Below are positions 28,518 to 37,986 of a stretch of 64,000 nt of DNA, piece by piece. The DNA is from Lachnospiraceae bacterium XBB2008. Lineage in GTDB: Bacteria; Bacillota; Clostridia; Lachnospirales; Lachnospiraceae. Each line of letters begins with the position of its first letter. The stretch's first letter is position 1. Where the stretch lies: the NCBI GenBank assembly GCA_900102235.1, contig FMVL01000004.1:56692-120691 (forward strand), written 5' to 3'. The notes beneath the pieces were generated by a model. It worked only from the letters and a program-made list of their open reading frames with translations, was not told where the DNA came from and ran no database searches. Position numbers and translations under genes: made by a program.

Positions 28518-29141
28518 TCATATTGATTTCGCAGTCTCTATCTGAAAATGAGCTACCAGCCCCTCGACTACCTCATGTCCGTATCTCCAGATCTTATGGA
28601 TATCAGCCATCTCCGAATCTCTCGGATATCCCATGTTGCTGTTAAGATAGAGAAGCAGTTCCCTGAAGTCGTCCGAGAAGCAGTATTCGAACTGCTTAAG
28701 ACGCATATACAGCTCGTTGTTGTCGCGGATGAGAGCCTCAAACCGCTCCTCTTTTTTGCAGATATAGAGATCTTCGGGTTTGCATTCCAACGTATCAGCG
28801 ATGTAATGGATCGTGGAGATGCTCATGGGAAGCCCCATATCTATGATAGTGCACGTATTCCCCGGGAGACGGCATATATCCACCAGATCATTGATTGTCA
28901 TCCCCTTAGCCGAAAGAGTTTCGATGAGCGGGGAATAATCAATACGATAAAGAGTATCCCTTTCTCTTTCGTCAAACTCGCGACCCTCATCAGGGCCCTT
29001 GCCGAGAATGCTATTGGCTATTCGGCTCAGGTTTCTCCTGTCAAGTTTTTCTACATCTCCGGCTGTCGGATATGCTCCCAGGAGCTGGGCGTTTACTTTT
29101 TCAGCCTCTACTTCCCGATGTGTCATGCATGTTTCAAACAT
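28518..29141 (-). CDS. XRE-like helix-turn-helix protein
   Basis: A 207-residue protein with a Cro/C1-type HTH in the middle (about 74-126): LIETLSAKGMTINDLVDICRL, then PMSISTIHYIADTLECKPEDLY. The N-terminus is polar (REVEAEKVNAQLLGAYP) and the C-terminus forms a helical segment of unknown role. AAGGAGGT precedes the ATG. It follows clpP by 19 bp on the same strand, so it is probably co-transcribed with it. Confidence 0.75.
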   Translation of the reverse strand: MFETCMTHREVEAEKVNAQLLGAYPTAGDVEKLDRRNLSRIANSILGKGPDEGREFDERERDTLYRIDYSPLIETLSAKGMTINDLVDICRLPGNTCTIIDMGLPMSISTIHYIADTLECKPEDLYICKKEERFEALIRDNNELYMRLKQFEYCFSDDFRELLLYLNSNMGYPRDSEMADIHKIWRYGHEVVEGLVAHFQIETAKSI

Positions 29142-29160
29142 AATGAATACCTCCTTATTC

Positions 29161-29829
29161 TTACTTCTGTTTACGTTTCTTATCGCTGTTCTGTGCCTTG
29201 GTCATCTCAGCACGACTTACGATCACCTGATCAATAAGTCCATATTCCAATGCTTCATCAGTGCTCATCCAGTTATCGCGGTCTGTATCCTGCGCCACCT
29301 CATCAAAAGGCTTGCCTGTATTCTCTGACAGGATTCTGTTCAGTTTTTCCTTGGTACGCAGAATATGCTTGGCCGCGATCTCGATCTCGGTCGCCTGTCC
29401 GTGCGATCCGCCGCTAGGCTGATGGATCATGATCTCTGCGTTCTTAAGTGCCATGCGCTTGCCTTTGGCACCGCCGGCCAGAAGGAACGCCCCCATGCTG
29501 GCAGCCATACCGATACATATCGTGGATACATCACACTTGATGTACTGCATGGTATCGTAGATCGCCATTCCGGCCGTCACCGAGCCGCCGGGGCTGTTGA
29601 TATACAGATAGATGTCCTTATCGGGATCCTGTGCTTCTAAGAAAAGCAGCTGAGCCACTACAAGGCTTGCGGTAACGTCGTTTACTTCATCTCCGAGAAA
29701 GACTATACGGTCTTCGAGCAATCTGGAATAGATATCATACGATCTCTCTCCTCGGGATGTCTGTTCTACCACATAAGGCACAAGCGCCGACGAAAAGTTT
29801 GAAATAGGTGTTTCTCTGTTCATGATCAT
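29161..29829 (-). CDS. clpP: ATP-dependent Clp protease proteolytic subunit
   Basis: A 222-residue ClpP, the barrel-forming serine protease that works with ClpX or ClpC. The triad is Ser111 (GMAASMGA), His136 (IMIHQPSGG) and Asp near 181 (AQDTDRDNW). The Gly-rich loop YINSPGGSV is intact. AAGGAG lies 5 nt before the first ATG; Met3 is an alternative. The C-terminal [12 protein letters not shown] tail is longer and more basic than usual. The partner ATPase is not in the window. Confidence 0.96.
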   Translation of the reverse strand: MIMNRETPISNFSSALVPYVVEQTSRGERSYDIYSRLLEDRIVFLGDEVNDVTASLVVAQLLFLEAQDPDKDIYLYINSPGGSVTAGMAIYDTMQYIKCDVSTICIGMAASMGAFLLAGGAKGKRMALKNAEIMIHQPSGGSHGQATEIEIAAKHILRTKEKLNRILSENTGKPFDEVAQDTDRDNWMSTDEALEYGLIDQVIVSRAEMTKAQNSDKKRKQK

Positions 29830-29895
29830 TCGTCTCCTTTTTCTTAAGAAGGGGACAGTTGAATAAACCGTCGCCTGTTTTTCATTACATCATCG

Positions 29896-29927
29896 ATTAT
29901 AAAGAAGCCGGGCAATAAAAATTTGCC
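29896..29927 (-). promoter_or_regulatory. clpP promoter with a GGCAA/TTGCC dyad
   Basis: A perfect TATAAT is at 29896-29901 (minus strand). The dyad GGCAA/TTGCC (29911-29915/29923-29927) covers the place where the -35 would be, so it may be an operator. No CtsR-type GTCAAA tandem was seen. Confidence 0.45.
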
Positions 29928-29964
29928 AATTCTGTCATCTTTTTAAAAGTTTTGAAAAATAAAA

Positions 29965-30017
29965 AAGCCGTTCATCTGTACGGCCTTTTCAAAGGGTCCG
30001 CTTTAGATAAACGGCTT
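29965..30017 (-). terminator. Terminator of the dapF-aspS-gatCAB operon
   Basis: Read on the minus strand, 30005-30017 pairs with 29965-29977 (12 of 13 bp, AAGCCGTTTATCT type), with an inner AAAGG/CCTTT stem, and is followed by TTTTTTATTTTT. It begins 40 bp after the gatB stop. Confidence 0.85.
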
Positions 30018-30056
30018 AGATATCATGGGATATGATCACTATGTTCTATAGAAGTT

Positions 30057-31487
30057 CTATAGAAGTTCTTTAAGGATCTTATTTACACTGCCGGGATCGC
30101 ATTTACCCTGCATTGCTTTCATGGTCTGTCCTACGAGGAACCCGATCGCTTTTTCCTTGCCTGCGCGGTAGTCGGCTACAGACTGGGGATTCTCGTCGAT
30201 CACTTTCTGTATCGTCTCGCGAAGAGCGCCCTCATCGTTCTGCATCGCAAGTCCGTGATCCTCCACGTACTTAACGGGATCGCAGTCGGACTTGAACATC
30301 TCCTCGAAGATTTCCTTTGCGACAGTAGAGTTAACGGTCTTCTTTTCCGTAAGATTGATAAGAGCTGCCAGGTTCTTCGGACTGAAACGGATGTCCTCGG
30401 GATCGAGATCATTCTCCTTAAGAAGTCTCATGGTCTCGACCATCAGCCAGTTGGAAACCTTCTTGGCGGGAGCGCCTTCAGATACAGTCTCTTCAAAAAC
30501 GTCTGCCAGATGCTTATTCTCCGTAATCAGGAGAATGTCCTTATCAGGCAGTCCGAACTCTTCTTTATATCTCGCGATCTTGGCCTCACGAAATTCGGGT
30601 TCGCGGGCTCTGATCTCATCAAGGAATTCATCGGTGATGCTGATCGGCACGAGGTCAGGATCGGGGAAATAACGATAGTCCTGAGCATCCTCTTTGCTTC
30701 TCATCGCATAGGAACACTCCTTGTCATCATCCCATCTTCTGGTCTCCTGGATCACAGGCTGACCTGCCTCGAGAAGATCTATCTGTCTCTCGGTCTCGCC
30801 CGCGATCGCACGCGCGATGGCCTTAAATGAATTCAGGTTCTTCATCTCGGTACGGGTACCGAACTCAGTCTCACCAACCTTTCGAACGGAAAGGTTTACA
30901 TCCGCACGCATCGAGCCTTCCTGGAGTTTGCAGTCGCTCGCCCCCAGATATGAGATCGTCATGCGCAGCTTTTCCAGATAAGCGATGACTTCCTCTGCGG
31001 AACGCATGTCAGGCTCGGATACGATCTCGATGAGCGGCACGCCGGATCTGTTGTAATCGACAAGCGATGCATCCAGCCAGTCATCATGGATCAGCTTACC
31101 TGCATCCTCTTCCATATGGATCTCGTGGATGCGGACAGCCTTCTTAACTCCGCTCTCTGTCTCGATATCCACATGGCCGTTCCGGCATATGGGAAGATAG
31201 AGCTGAGAGATCTGGTAGTTCTGCGGATTATCCGGATAAAAATAGTTCTTGCGGTCAAATTTGCAGTATCTTGTGATATCACAGTTGGTCGCAAGGCCCA
31301 CAGCACATGCATACTCGAGCACCTGCCTGTTCAGTACGGGCAATGAGCCGGGCATGCCTGTACATACCGGACACGTATGCGTATTGGGTTCTCCTCCGAA
31401 AGCGGTGGAGCAGCCGCAGAATATCTTGGTTTTGGTGGCCAGTTCGACGTGAACTTCAAGGCCTATGACGGTTTCGTAATCTGACAT
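30057..31487 (-). CDS. gatB: Asp/Glu-tRNA amidotransferase subunit B
   Basis: A 476-residue GatB, the tRNA-binding kinase subunit that activates the side chain of misacylated Asp- or Glu-tRNA. It begins ETVIGLEVHVEL, has CGCSTAFGGEPNTHTCPVCTGMPGSLP with two CxC/CxxC zinc-site pairs, NYFYPDNPQNYQ, and the C-terminal YqeY-like tail ending MQGKCDPGSVNKIL. It begins 2 bp after gatA and is the last gene of its operon. Confidence 0.97.
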   Translation of the reverse strand: MSDYETVIGLEVHVELATKTKIFCGCSTAFGGEPNTHTCPVCTGMPGSLPVLNRQVLEYACAVGLATNCDITRYCKFDRKNYFYPDNPQNYQISQLYLPICRNGHVDIETESGVKKAVRIHEIHMEEDAGKLIHDDWLDASLVDYNRSGVPLIEIVSEPDMRSAEEVIAYLEKLRMTISYLGASDCKLQEGSMRADVNLSVRKVGETEFGTRTEMKNLNSFKAIARAIAGETERQIDLLEAGQPVIQETRRWDDDKECSYAMRSKEDAQDYRYFPDPDLVPISITDEFLDEIRAREPEFREAKIARYKEEFGLPDKDILLITENKHLADVFEETVSEGAPAKKVSNWLMVETMRLLKENDLDPEDIRFSPKNLAALINLTEKKTVNSTVAKEIFEEMFKSDCDPVKYVEDHGLAMQNDEGALRETIQKVIDENPQSVADYRAGKEKAIGFLVGQTMKAMQGKCDPGSVNKILKELL

Positions 31488-31489
31488 AT

Positions 31490-32926
31490 TTACTTCTCAC
31501 TCTCGTATGTATATGCAGTTCTGAACAGTTTATCTTCGTTAAAGCAGTCTGCGAGGAGCTGCACTCCGATAGGCAGTCCGGCGCTGTCGGTCCCGCAGGG
31601 AACGCTGATGCCGGGAAGTCCGGCCAGGTTCACGGAGATGGTATAGATATCACCCAGATACATCTTGATCGGGTCTGAAAGAGACTCGCCGAGTTTCGGA
31701 GCAGTAGTCGGTGCCACGGGTCCTAAGATGATATCGTATTTTGCAAAAGCATCATCAAATGCCTTCTTGATAAGGGCTTTAACTTTAAGAGCCTTCAGAT
31801 AATAGGCATCATAGTATCCGGAACTTAATACAAAGCTGCCCAGCATGATACGGCGCTTAACCTCTGCACCGAAGCCCTCGGAGCGGCTCTTTTTATACAT
31901 ATTATGTAAACCATTATAATCTTCTGTCCGATAGCCGTACTTGATGCCGTCAAATCTCTCAAGGTTAGAGCTCGCCTCCGCCGCTGCGATCGTATAGTAT
32001 GCGGGGATGGCGTAGTTGACGAGGCTTAGATCGAACTCTTCGACAGTGGCTCCTGCCGCCTTCAGAACATCCGCAGACTTCTTTACGGCCGCCGCAACTT
32101 CCGGATCAAGTCCTTCGCCGAAATAATCTCTCGGAATACCGATCTTTATATCTTTTACGTCCTTAACCAGGGCTTTGGTATAATCTTGACTTTCCCGGTC
32201 AACAGAGGTTGAATCCCTGTGATCATGACCTGCGATAGCGGTAAGAACAGCCGCTGCGTCGGATACATTTTTCGTAAGCGGGCCTATCTGGTCTAGTGAT
32301 GATCCATATGCGATGAGTCCGTATCTGGATACCGTTCCGTAGGTAGGTTTGATACCTACGACACCGCAATATGAAGCGGGCTGTCTGATCGATCCGCCGG
32401 TATCGGAGCCCAGAGCATATGCGCACTCGCCTGCTGCCACTGCAGCCGCAGAACCGCCCGATGAACCGCCGGGAACATGCTCGGGGTTTGCAGGGTTCCT
32501 GGTTGGTCCGAAATATGAAGTCTCAGTGGTGGATCCCATCGCGAACTCGTCCATGTTGGTCTTACCTAAGATCACGGCTCCGGCGTTACGGAGATTCGTG
32601 ACTGCGGTCGACTCAAACGTGGGTACATAGTTATAAAGGATTCTCGATGAACATGTGGTAAGAAGACCTTCCGTGCACATGTTGTCCTTGATAGCTACGG
32701 GAACACCGGCCAGGGGTCCGCTAAGCTCACCGCTGTCTATCTTAGACTGAACTTCCGAAGCCGCCTTCATAGCGCCTTCTTCATCCACGGTCACGTAGCA
32801 GTTATACTTCTCGTCCTTATCCTTAATGGACTTAAGGTACTCTTCGGTGGCCTCTTTAACGGTCACCTCTTTGCTCTTGATGGCCTGCCCGAGTGTGAGG
32901 GCATCCATTTCTGTGATCTTACTCAT
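31490..32926 (-). CDS. gatA: Asp/Glu-tRNA amidotransferase subunit A
   Basis: A 478-residue amidase-signature enzyme that releases ammonia from glutamine for the GatB active site. The Ser-cisSer-Lys triad is visible: Lys in GVPVAIKDN, cis-Ser in GGSSGGSAAA, nucleophile Ser in GSDTGGSIRQPA. GAGG precedes the ATG. It sits between gatC (43 bp) and gatB (2 bp). Confidence 0.97.
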   Translation of the reverse strand: MSKITEMDALTLGQAIKSKEVTVKEATEEYLKSIKDKDEKYNCYVTVDEEGAMKAASEVQSKIDSGELSGPLAGVPVAIKDNMCTEGLLTTCSSRILYNYVPTFESTAVTNLRNAGAVILGKTNMDEFAMGSTTETSYFGPTRNPANPEHVPGGSSGGSAAAVAAGECAYALGSDTGGSIRQPASYCGVVGIKPTYGTVSRYGLIAYGSSLDQIGPLTKNVSDAAAVLTAIAGHDHRDSTSVDRESQDYTKALVKDVKDIKIGIPRDYFGEGLDPEVAAAVKKSADVLKAAGATVEEFDLSLVNYAIPAYYTIAAAEASSNLERFDGIKYGYRTEDYNGLHNMYKKSRSEGFGAEVKRRIMLGSFVLSSGYYDAYYLKALKVKALIKKAFDDAFAKYDIILGPVAPTTAPKLGESLSDPIKMYLGDIYTISVNLAGLPGISVPCGTDSAGLPIGVQLLADCFNEDKLFRTAYTYESEK

Positions 32927-32969
32927 CTGAAACCTCGTGATTTAGTCCGGCATGAGCGCCGGGATAATG

Positions 32970-33263
32970 TCAGTCAAAAGTCTTGGGCACGACGAACATG
33001 CCGTCCTTTTCCTCGGGAGCATTCGCCAGGATCCGGTCCCTGATATCGGTGCCTGTCACCACGTCCTCGCGGAAAACATTCTGCACGGGAAAAGCGTGGC
33101 TCATCGGCTCGACACCTTCGGTATCAAGTTCGCCCAGCATGTCGATATAATCAAGCATTCGCCCCATGTCGGACTTCGCTGCTTCCTTCTCTTCTTCTGA
33201 GAGTTCAAGCTTTGCAAGTATGCCGACATATTCAATTGTTTCGTCAGAAATAATATTGTTCAT
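32970..33263 (-). CDS. gatC: Asp/Glu-tRNA amidotransferase subunit C
   Basis: A 97-residue GatC, the small linker that stabilises the GatA-GatB complex. The N-terminal helix region [14 protein letters not shown], then [22 protein letters not shown] and FREDVV, are standard. AAAGGAT precedes the ATG. A palindromic repeat separates it from aspS upstream. Confidence 0.95.
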   Translation of the reverse strand: MNNIISDETIEYVGILAKLELSEEEKEAAKSDMGRMLDYIDMLGELDTEGVEPMSHAFPVQNVFREDVVTGTDIRDRILANAPEEKDGMFVVPKTFD

Positions 33264-33278
33264 AGTTTATCCTTTATA

Positions 33279-33352
33279 GGCATCGAACATATATGTCATC
33301 CGAGCGAGGACTAACGGGCCGCAGCCGAGGGTGATCATATATGTGAGATGCC
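33279..33352. repeat. Palindromic intergenic repeat, copy B
   Basis: A 74-bp hairpin element between aspS and gatC. Outer arms GGCATC (33279-33284) and GATGCC (33347-33352) enclose ACATATATG (33287-33295) and CATATATGT (33336-33344). The centre GCGAGGACTAACGGGCCGCAGC matches copy A (2021-2090) at most positions, while the outer arms differ but still pair. That pattern, covarying arms around a kept core, is what a selected RNA or DNA hairpin would show. Confidence 0.8.
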
Positions 33353-33362
33353 TTGTAAATCA

Positions 33363-35114
33363 TTAATCTCGAACCTTGATATGAACCTCGCGCAGCTGGA
33401 GTTCCGTCACTTCGTTAGGCGCATTGCACATCAGATCCTGTCCGGATCCGCTCATCGGGAAAGCGATGATCTCACGGATGTTCTCTTCGTTACGAAGGAG
33501 CATGATCATACGGTCAACTCCGGGTGCCATGCCGGCATGCGGAGGTGCTCCGAACTGGAATGCCTGATAGAGAGCTCCGAATTTGGTCTTTAATACTTCC
33601 TCGTCATAGCCTGCGATCTTGAACGCTTCGACCATGATCTCCATATCGTGGTTACGAACGGCACCGCTCGAGAGTTCAACGCCGTTACATACGATGTCAT
33701 ACTGATATGCCAGGATGCTTAACGGATCCTCGTTCTTAAGTGCATCGAGGCCGCCCTGAGGCATTGAGAACGGATTGTGCGTGAAGCCGATCTGCTTCGT
33801 CTCCTCATCCAGCTCATACATCGGGAAGTCATTGATATAGCAGAATCTGTATGCGTTTTTCTCAAGAAGATCAAGACGGATCCCGAGTTCCTGTCTGATC
33901 TGTCCTGCGTAGAAGTTTGCTTTGTCCTCTTTGTCGGCAATGAAAAAGATCGTATCACCTGCCTCAAGACCTGCAAGTTCTCTTATCTCACCCTTCATGT
34001 CATCGGGAATGAATTTGTCGATCGGTCCCTTGTAGCTTAAGTCTTCGGCTACCTCAAGGTATCCGAGTCCGCCCATGCCGATGTCCTGTGCGAACTTTAA
34101 GAGTTTCTCATGGAAGCCCTTGGACATGTCGGCGTGAACCTTGATGGCACGAACGGTCTTGCCTACGAAGGGCTTAAACGTACATCTCTGGAAAAACTCC
34201 GTCACATCTATGATGCGTAAGGGGTTACGAAGGTCGGGCTTGTCTGTACCGAACTCGAGCATTGCCTGCGCATAACTGTAAATCGGATAAGGAGCTTCGG
34301 TGATCACACTGCCTTCGGGTGCGAACTTTTTAAATGTCGCGGTGAGTACCTCTTCGCCTACTGCGAATACATCCTCCTGAGTCGCATAGCTCATCTCGAA
34401 GTCGAGCTGATAGAACTCACCGGGGGAACGGTCCGCTCTCGCATCCTCATCTCTGAAGCAGGGTGCGATCTGGAAATATTTATCGAATCCGGACACCATG
34501 AGCAGCTGCTTGTACTGCTGAGGTGCCTGGGGAAGTGCGTAGAATTTCCCCTTAAACCTTCTGGAAGGAACGATGTAGTCTCTCGCGCCCTCGGGGCTGG
34601 ATGCACACAGGATCGGAGTCTGGATCTCGACAAAGCCCATCTCGGTCATCTTTTGTCTGAGGTATGCGATGACCTCGGAACGGAAAAGAATGTTGTCCTT
34701 AACCTTGGGGTTACGAAGATCGAGATATCTGTATTTAAGACGTACATCCTCTCTCGTTTCCTTGGAGGTCTGTACCTCAAAGGGAAGCTGCTTGTAAACC
34801 TTACCGAGTACATCGATCGTCTTGGCTTCGAGCTCTATGGTACCTGTCGGTATCTTGGGGTTGTATGTCTCTTCATCTCTTTTTTCTATTGGGCCCTCAA
34901 CGGAAATGCTCATCTCACGGGTCAGCCCGTCAAGAAGGGATGTGTCGCGAAGGACAACCTGGAGCACGCCGTACATGTCACGAAGGTCGATGAAAGATAC
35001 GCCGCCGTGATCACGAATATTCTCGATCCATCCGGCTACACGCTTGGTCTCGCCGATGTTGGATTCGCTCAGGTCTCCTATAGTTGTGTTGCGATATTTG
35101 TTGTTAGGTGTCAT
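33363..35114 (-). CDS. aspS: Aspartyl-tRNA synthetase
   Basis: A 583-residue bacterial-type class II synthetase: N-terminal OB anticodon-binding domain, motif 2 FRDEDARADR, GAD insertion domain (about 290-410) and motif 3 GMAPGVDRMIMLL. In the anticodon domain it has IRDHGG where the discriminating E. coli enzyme has RRDLGS; His there is associated with non-discriminating AspRS enzymes that also make Asp-tRNA(Asn). Placement directly ahead of gatCAB fits Asn-tRNA made by transamidation (inference). GGAAAAG precedes the ATG; 49 bp separate it from dapF. Confidence 0.96.
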   Translation of the reverse strand: MTPNNKYRNTTIGDLSESNIGETKRVAGWIENIRDHGGVSFIDLRDMYGVLQVVLRDTSLLDGLTREMSISVEGPIEKRDEETYNPKIPTGTIELEAKTIDVLGKVYKQLPFEVQTSKETREDVRLKYRYLDLRNPKVKDNILFRSEVIAYLRQKMTEMGFVEIQTPILCASSPEGARDYIVPSRRFKGKFYALPQAPQQYKQLLMVSGFDKYFQIAPCFRDEDARADRSPGEFYQLDFEMSYATQEDVFAVGEEVLTATFKKFAPEGSVITEAPYPIYSYAQAMLEFGTDKPDLRNPLRIIDVTEFFQRCTFKPFVGKTVRAIKVHADMSKGFHEKLLKFAQDIGMGGLGYLEVAEDLSYKGPIDKFIPDDMKGEIRELAGLEAGDTIFFIADKEDKANFYAGQIRQELGIRLDLLEKNAYRFCYINDFPMYELDEETKQIGFTHNPFSMPQGGLDALKNEDPLSILAYQYDIVCNGVELSSGAVRNHDMEIMVEAFKIAGYDEEVLKTKFGALYQAFQFGAPPHAGMAPGVDRMIMLLRNEENIREIIAFPMSGSGQDLMCNAPNEVTELQLREVHIKVRD

Positions 35115-35163
35115 TTTCTTTTCCTTCCAAAAACTTAAATTGTGCCGGTCTTATATCCGACTG

Positions 35164-35961
35164 CTATATGTCGATCTCGCCGCTGAAAACTTCAGTAGCG
35201 GGTCCTGTCATAAATATGTGTGAGGACGTGTCACCGTCCCATTCGATGGTGAGCGTTCCGCCGAGGAGCTTCACATCCACTTTGGTATCGCACAGTCCGC
35301 GTGCAATACATGCCACCGCACTTGCACATGCGCCTGTTCCGCAGGCTTGCGTCTCTCCGGTCCCGCGCTCCCACACGCGCATATCGATGTGCGCACGATC
35401 AACAATATGTACGAACTCGACATTGGTCCTGTTAGGGAAAAAGGGGTCGTTCTCGATCACCGGGCCTATGCCATGGACATCGGCAGTGTGAACATCGTCC
35501 ACGAGTGTGATTGCATGGGGGTTACCCATTGAAACGCAGCTAAACTCGAGTCCCGATATCGTCACCGGATCGGGAGTGATCCCGGGTGCGCCCATGTCCA
35601 CGCGGACTCGTTCAATCTTACCGTCCTCACCGGGGAAAAGCAGGATATGTTTGATGCTTCCCGCGGATACGATATCAAGCTCGGTTTTACCGGTCAATGC
35701 GTGATCATACACATACTTGGCCACACATCTGATGCCGTTTCCGCACATCTCCGAACGGGTTCCGTCGGCATTCCACATCTCCATCTCGAAGTCAGCGACA
35801 TCTGAGGGATTGATGAAGATCACGCCATCGCCTCCGATGCCTGTGTGGCGGTCGGAAAGTGCGCGCACTGCTTCGGGCTTTAGAGCAGGATCGATATGTT
35901 CGCGGCTTCCGTCTACATATACATAGTCATTGCCGCATCCGTGCATCTTGGTAAATCTCAT
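35164..35961 (-). CDS. dapF: Diaminopimelate epimerase
   Basis: A 265-residue DapF, which converts LL- to meso-diaminopimelate for lysine and peptidoglycan. The two catalytic cysteines are in EMCGNGIRC and QACGTGACAS. The start MRFTKMHGCGNDY has AGGGGAA ahead and is the family's normal N-terminus, so an ATG 18 nt upstream was rejected. It is the first gene of a dapF-aspS-gatCAB operon. Confidence 0.96.
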   Translation of the reverse strand: MRFTKMHGCGNDYVYVDGSREHIDPALKPEAVRALSDRHTGIGGDGVIFINPSDVADFEMEMWNADGTRSEMCGNGIRCVAKYVYDHALTGKTELDIVSAGSIKHILLFPGEDGKIERVRVDMGAPGITPDPVTISGLEFSCVSMGNPHAITLVDDVHTADVHGIGPVIENDPFFPNRTNVEFVHIVDRAHIDMRVWERGTGETQACGTGACASAVACIARGLCDTKVDVKLLGGTLTIEWDGDTSSHIFMTGPATEVFSGEIDI

Positions 35962-35995
35962 AGTTCCCCTATCTTGCATAAATATCCATCTAGCA

Positions 35996-36024
35996 AGTAT
36001 AACCTATTTCAGCGGTAAACACAA
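35996..36024 (-). promoter_or_regulatory. Promoter of the dapF operon
   Basis: Minus-strand TTGTGT (36019-36024), 17-bp spacer and TATACT (35996-36001), about 35 bp before the dapF ATG. Confidence 0.65.
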
Positions 36025-36070
36025 TCGAAGATGCACGCGCTTCTTTTTTTATTTTCTCTGCTGTGTCATA

Positions 36071-36763
36071 ATGAAATGTATGAAAAGTTTAGCTATTATA
36101 ACCGCGCGGGGCGGCAGTAAAAGGATCCCCCGCAAAAACATAAAGGAATTCTGCGGAAAACCTATTATCGCGTATTCGATCGAGGCGGCGCTTGGATCAG
36201 GTGCATTTGATACGGTGATGGTATCGACAGATGATGAAGAGATCGCCGAGATCGCACGAAAGTACGGTGCGGAAGTTCCGTTCATGAGAAGCGATTCGAC
36301 ATCTAATGATACCGCTACAACGAGCGATGTGCTTATCGAAGTTCTGAATACTTATGAAGAGCGTGGAGAAAAGTTTGATATCGCAGCCTGCATCTATCCT
36401 ACGGCGCCGTTCATCACAGCGGACAGGCTCCGTGAAGCGGTGGATATGCTTGAGAAATCTGCAGACGCCGATACTGTGATCCCCGTGGTCCGTTATTCAT
36501 ACCCGCCGCAGCGCGCTTACGAGATCAGAGACGGTTACCTCGAATTCCGCGCACCGGAATATATGGATACGCGCAGTCAGGATCTGACCCCTTGGTATCA
36601 CGACGCCGGACAGTTCTATGTGTTCAAAACGGATTCATTCTTAAAGACGCGCCGGATCACGGCAGGCAGAATCCTTCCGATGGAAATACCAGAGACTGAA
36701 GTGCAGGATATCGATACGGCGGAGGACTGGAAACTCGCCGAACTCAAATACAGCATGAAGTGA
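36071..36763 (+). CDS. pseF: CMP-nonulosonate synthetase, PseF-like cytidylyltransferase
   Basis: A 230-residue nucleotidyltransferase of the acylneuraminate cytidylyltransferase family, closest in pattern to pseudaminic acid cytidylyltransferase. The N-terminal CTP loop is ITARGGSKRIPRKNIKEF; MVSTDDEEIAEIARKYGAEVPF, IYPTAPFITA, NTRSQDL-type TRSQDLTPWYHDAGQFY and EVQDIDTAEDWKLAE follow. It would activate a sialic-acid-like sugar with CMP for flagellar or surface glycans. Start may be 36071 or, more like relatives, 36080 (MKSLAII); neither has a ribosome site, and TGTCATAAT lies 8 bp before 36080. No other nonulosonate genes flank it. Confidence 0.85.
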   Translation: MKCMKSLAIITARGGSKRIPRKNIKEFCGKPIIAYSIEAALGSGAFDTVMVSTDDEEIAEIARKYGAEVPFMRSDSTSNDTATTSDVLIEVLNTYEERGEKFDIAACIYPTAPFITADRLREAVDMLEKSADADTVIPVVRYSYPPQRAYEIRDGYLEFRAPEYMDTRSQDLTPWYHDAGQFYVFKTDSFLKTRRITAGRILPMEIPETEVQDIDTAEDWKLAELKYSMK

Positions 36764-36767
36764 TCAT

Positions 36768-36836
36768 AGGTGCCAGGCACCGTTACAAATATGTTACGGA
36801 TTGTAACAATTCTGTAATGGTGCCTGACACCTTTTT
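36768..36836 (+). terminator. Terminator hairpin with GGTGCC-type arms
   Basis: AGGTGCCAGGCACC (36768-36781) pairs with GGTGCCTGACACCT (36819-36832), 13 of 14 bp, followed by a five-T run. Each arm is itself nearly palindromic, and the loop holds three GTTAC/GTAAC boxes. It ends pseF and lies against the stop of the convergent RCK gene. Confidence 0.75.
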
Positions 36837-37986
36837 AGAATTTGCGTATATCCCCGATAAACTCCATGATACCGACCTGTCCGTCCTTATCGGGATTGGC
36901 GGTATTGCTGATGAACCGCATGATCCGCGATACGGTAAGTTCCGTAGGTGATACCGTGATATCTATATTGACTTTGTGCAGGAGTTTTACATGAACCTGT
37001 CTGTCTACACGGGTGATGACAGACGGGATCTTTTTTGACCATGCATACATACTGATGACCAGATTGGTTTCGTCATTATCGGTAAGGGATACTATCACAT
37101 CTGTCTTTTCCACTCTTTCTTCTTCAAGAACCTCTGTGATATCGCCTTCAGCATAAGCTACCTGTGCGCTCGGGAATCGGTCCATCAGTTCTCTGCACCT
37201 GTCCATATTCTCATCCAGGATCGTCAGTTTACGATGATCTGCGGTCAGTTTTTCCGCAAGATAAGCACCGGTTATCCCTCCGCCGACCAGAACTATGCTG
37301 TCGGTGTCAGATCTCCTGATCCCGAGTTTGCCAAGCACTTCCTCAAGATGAGGACGTTCGACAGTGATATAGAGATTGTCTCCTTCTTTTACGACGAATT
37401 TATCCTTCGGGGTGTGTACGCGCTTACCGCGGACTGCGGCGGCGATCATCATATCCGGGCAGACCTCTTCGCGGATAGTCGATATATTTTTGCCCAGAAG
37501 AGGACAGTCGCCTATGGGATTTAAATCGATGACATAGATCTCATCATCCATGAAACTCTCAAGCTTCACATTTCCGGGAAGACCGATGTTCTTGTATATC
37601 TCATCAGCCATATCAGCACGGGGTTTTACGAAGTAATCTATGTTGTATTTTTCTTTAAGCTGCTCTTCTTCGGCTACCAGATCGGGCATGAGAAGTCTAG
37701 CCACGCACTTTGATGCGCCGAGAGCCTTGGCCTGCATGCAGCTGATCAGATTGATCTCATCCGTATGGGTGAGCGCGATGAATACGTCCGCTGTATCGGC
37801 CCCGGCCTTAAGCAATGTAGCCGCGGAAGCACCGCTGCCGACAACGCCGTTTACGGGATACTTGTCTGTGATCGCATCCACACACTTTCTGTCACGGTCG
37901 ACTACGCAAATGTCATGTTCCGATGCATCGAGCATCCTGATAAGTGTACGTCCGGCTTCGCCGAGTCCAACAACAACTATCTTCAT
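36835..37986 (-). CDS. TrkA-type RCK protein (K+/antiporter regulatory subunit)
   Basis: A 383-residue protein with two Rossmann RCK-N domains: GLGEAGRTLIRML (about 7-19) and GGGITGAYLAEKL (about 239-251), with an RCK-C domain between (VIDLNPIGDCPLLGKNISTIRE). The second RCK-C seen in full TrkA (about 450 residues) is missing. The family binds NAD(H) or nucleotides and gates K+ channels or antiporters. GAGGGC precedes the ATG, which overlaps the antiporter stop by ATGA, so its partner is probably that antiporter rather than a TrkH/KtrB channel (none in window). Confidence 0.88.
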   Translation of the reverse strand: MKIVVVGLGEAGRTLIRMLDASEHDICVVDRDRKCVDAITDKYPVNGVVGSGASAATLLKAGADTADVFIALTHTDEINLISCMQAKALGASKCVARLLMPDLVAEEEQLKEKYNIDYFVKPRADMADEIYKNIGLPGNVKLESFMDDEIYVIDLNPIGDCPLLGKNISTIREEVCPDMMIAAAVRGKRVHTPKDKFVVKEGDNLYITVERPHLEEVLGKLGIRRSDTDSIVLVGGGITGAYLAEKLTADHRKLTILDENMDRCRELMDRFPSAQVAYAEGDITEVLEEERVEKTDVIVSLTDNDETNLVISMYAWSKKIPSVITRVDRQVHVKLLHKVNIDITVSPTELTVSRIMRFISNTANPDKDGQVGIMEFIGDIRKF

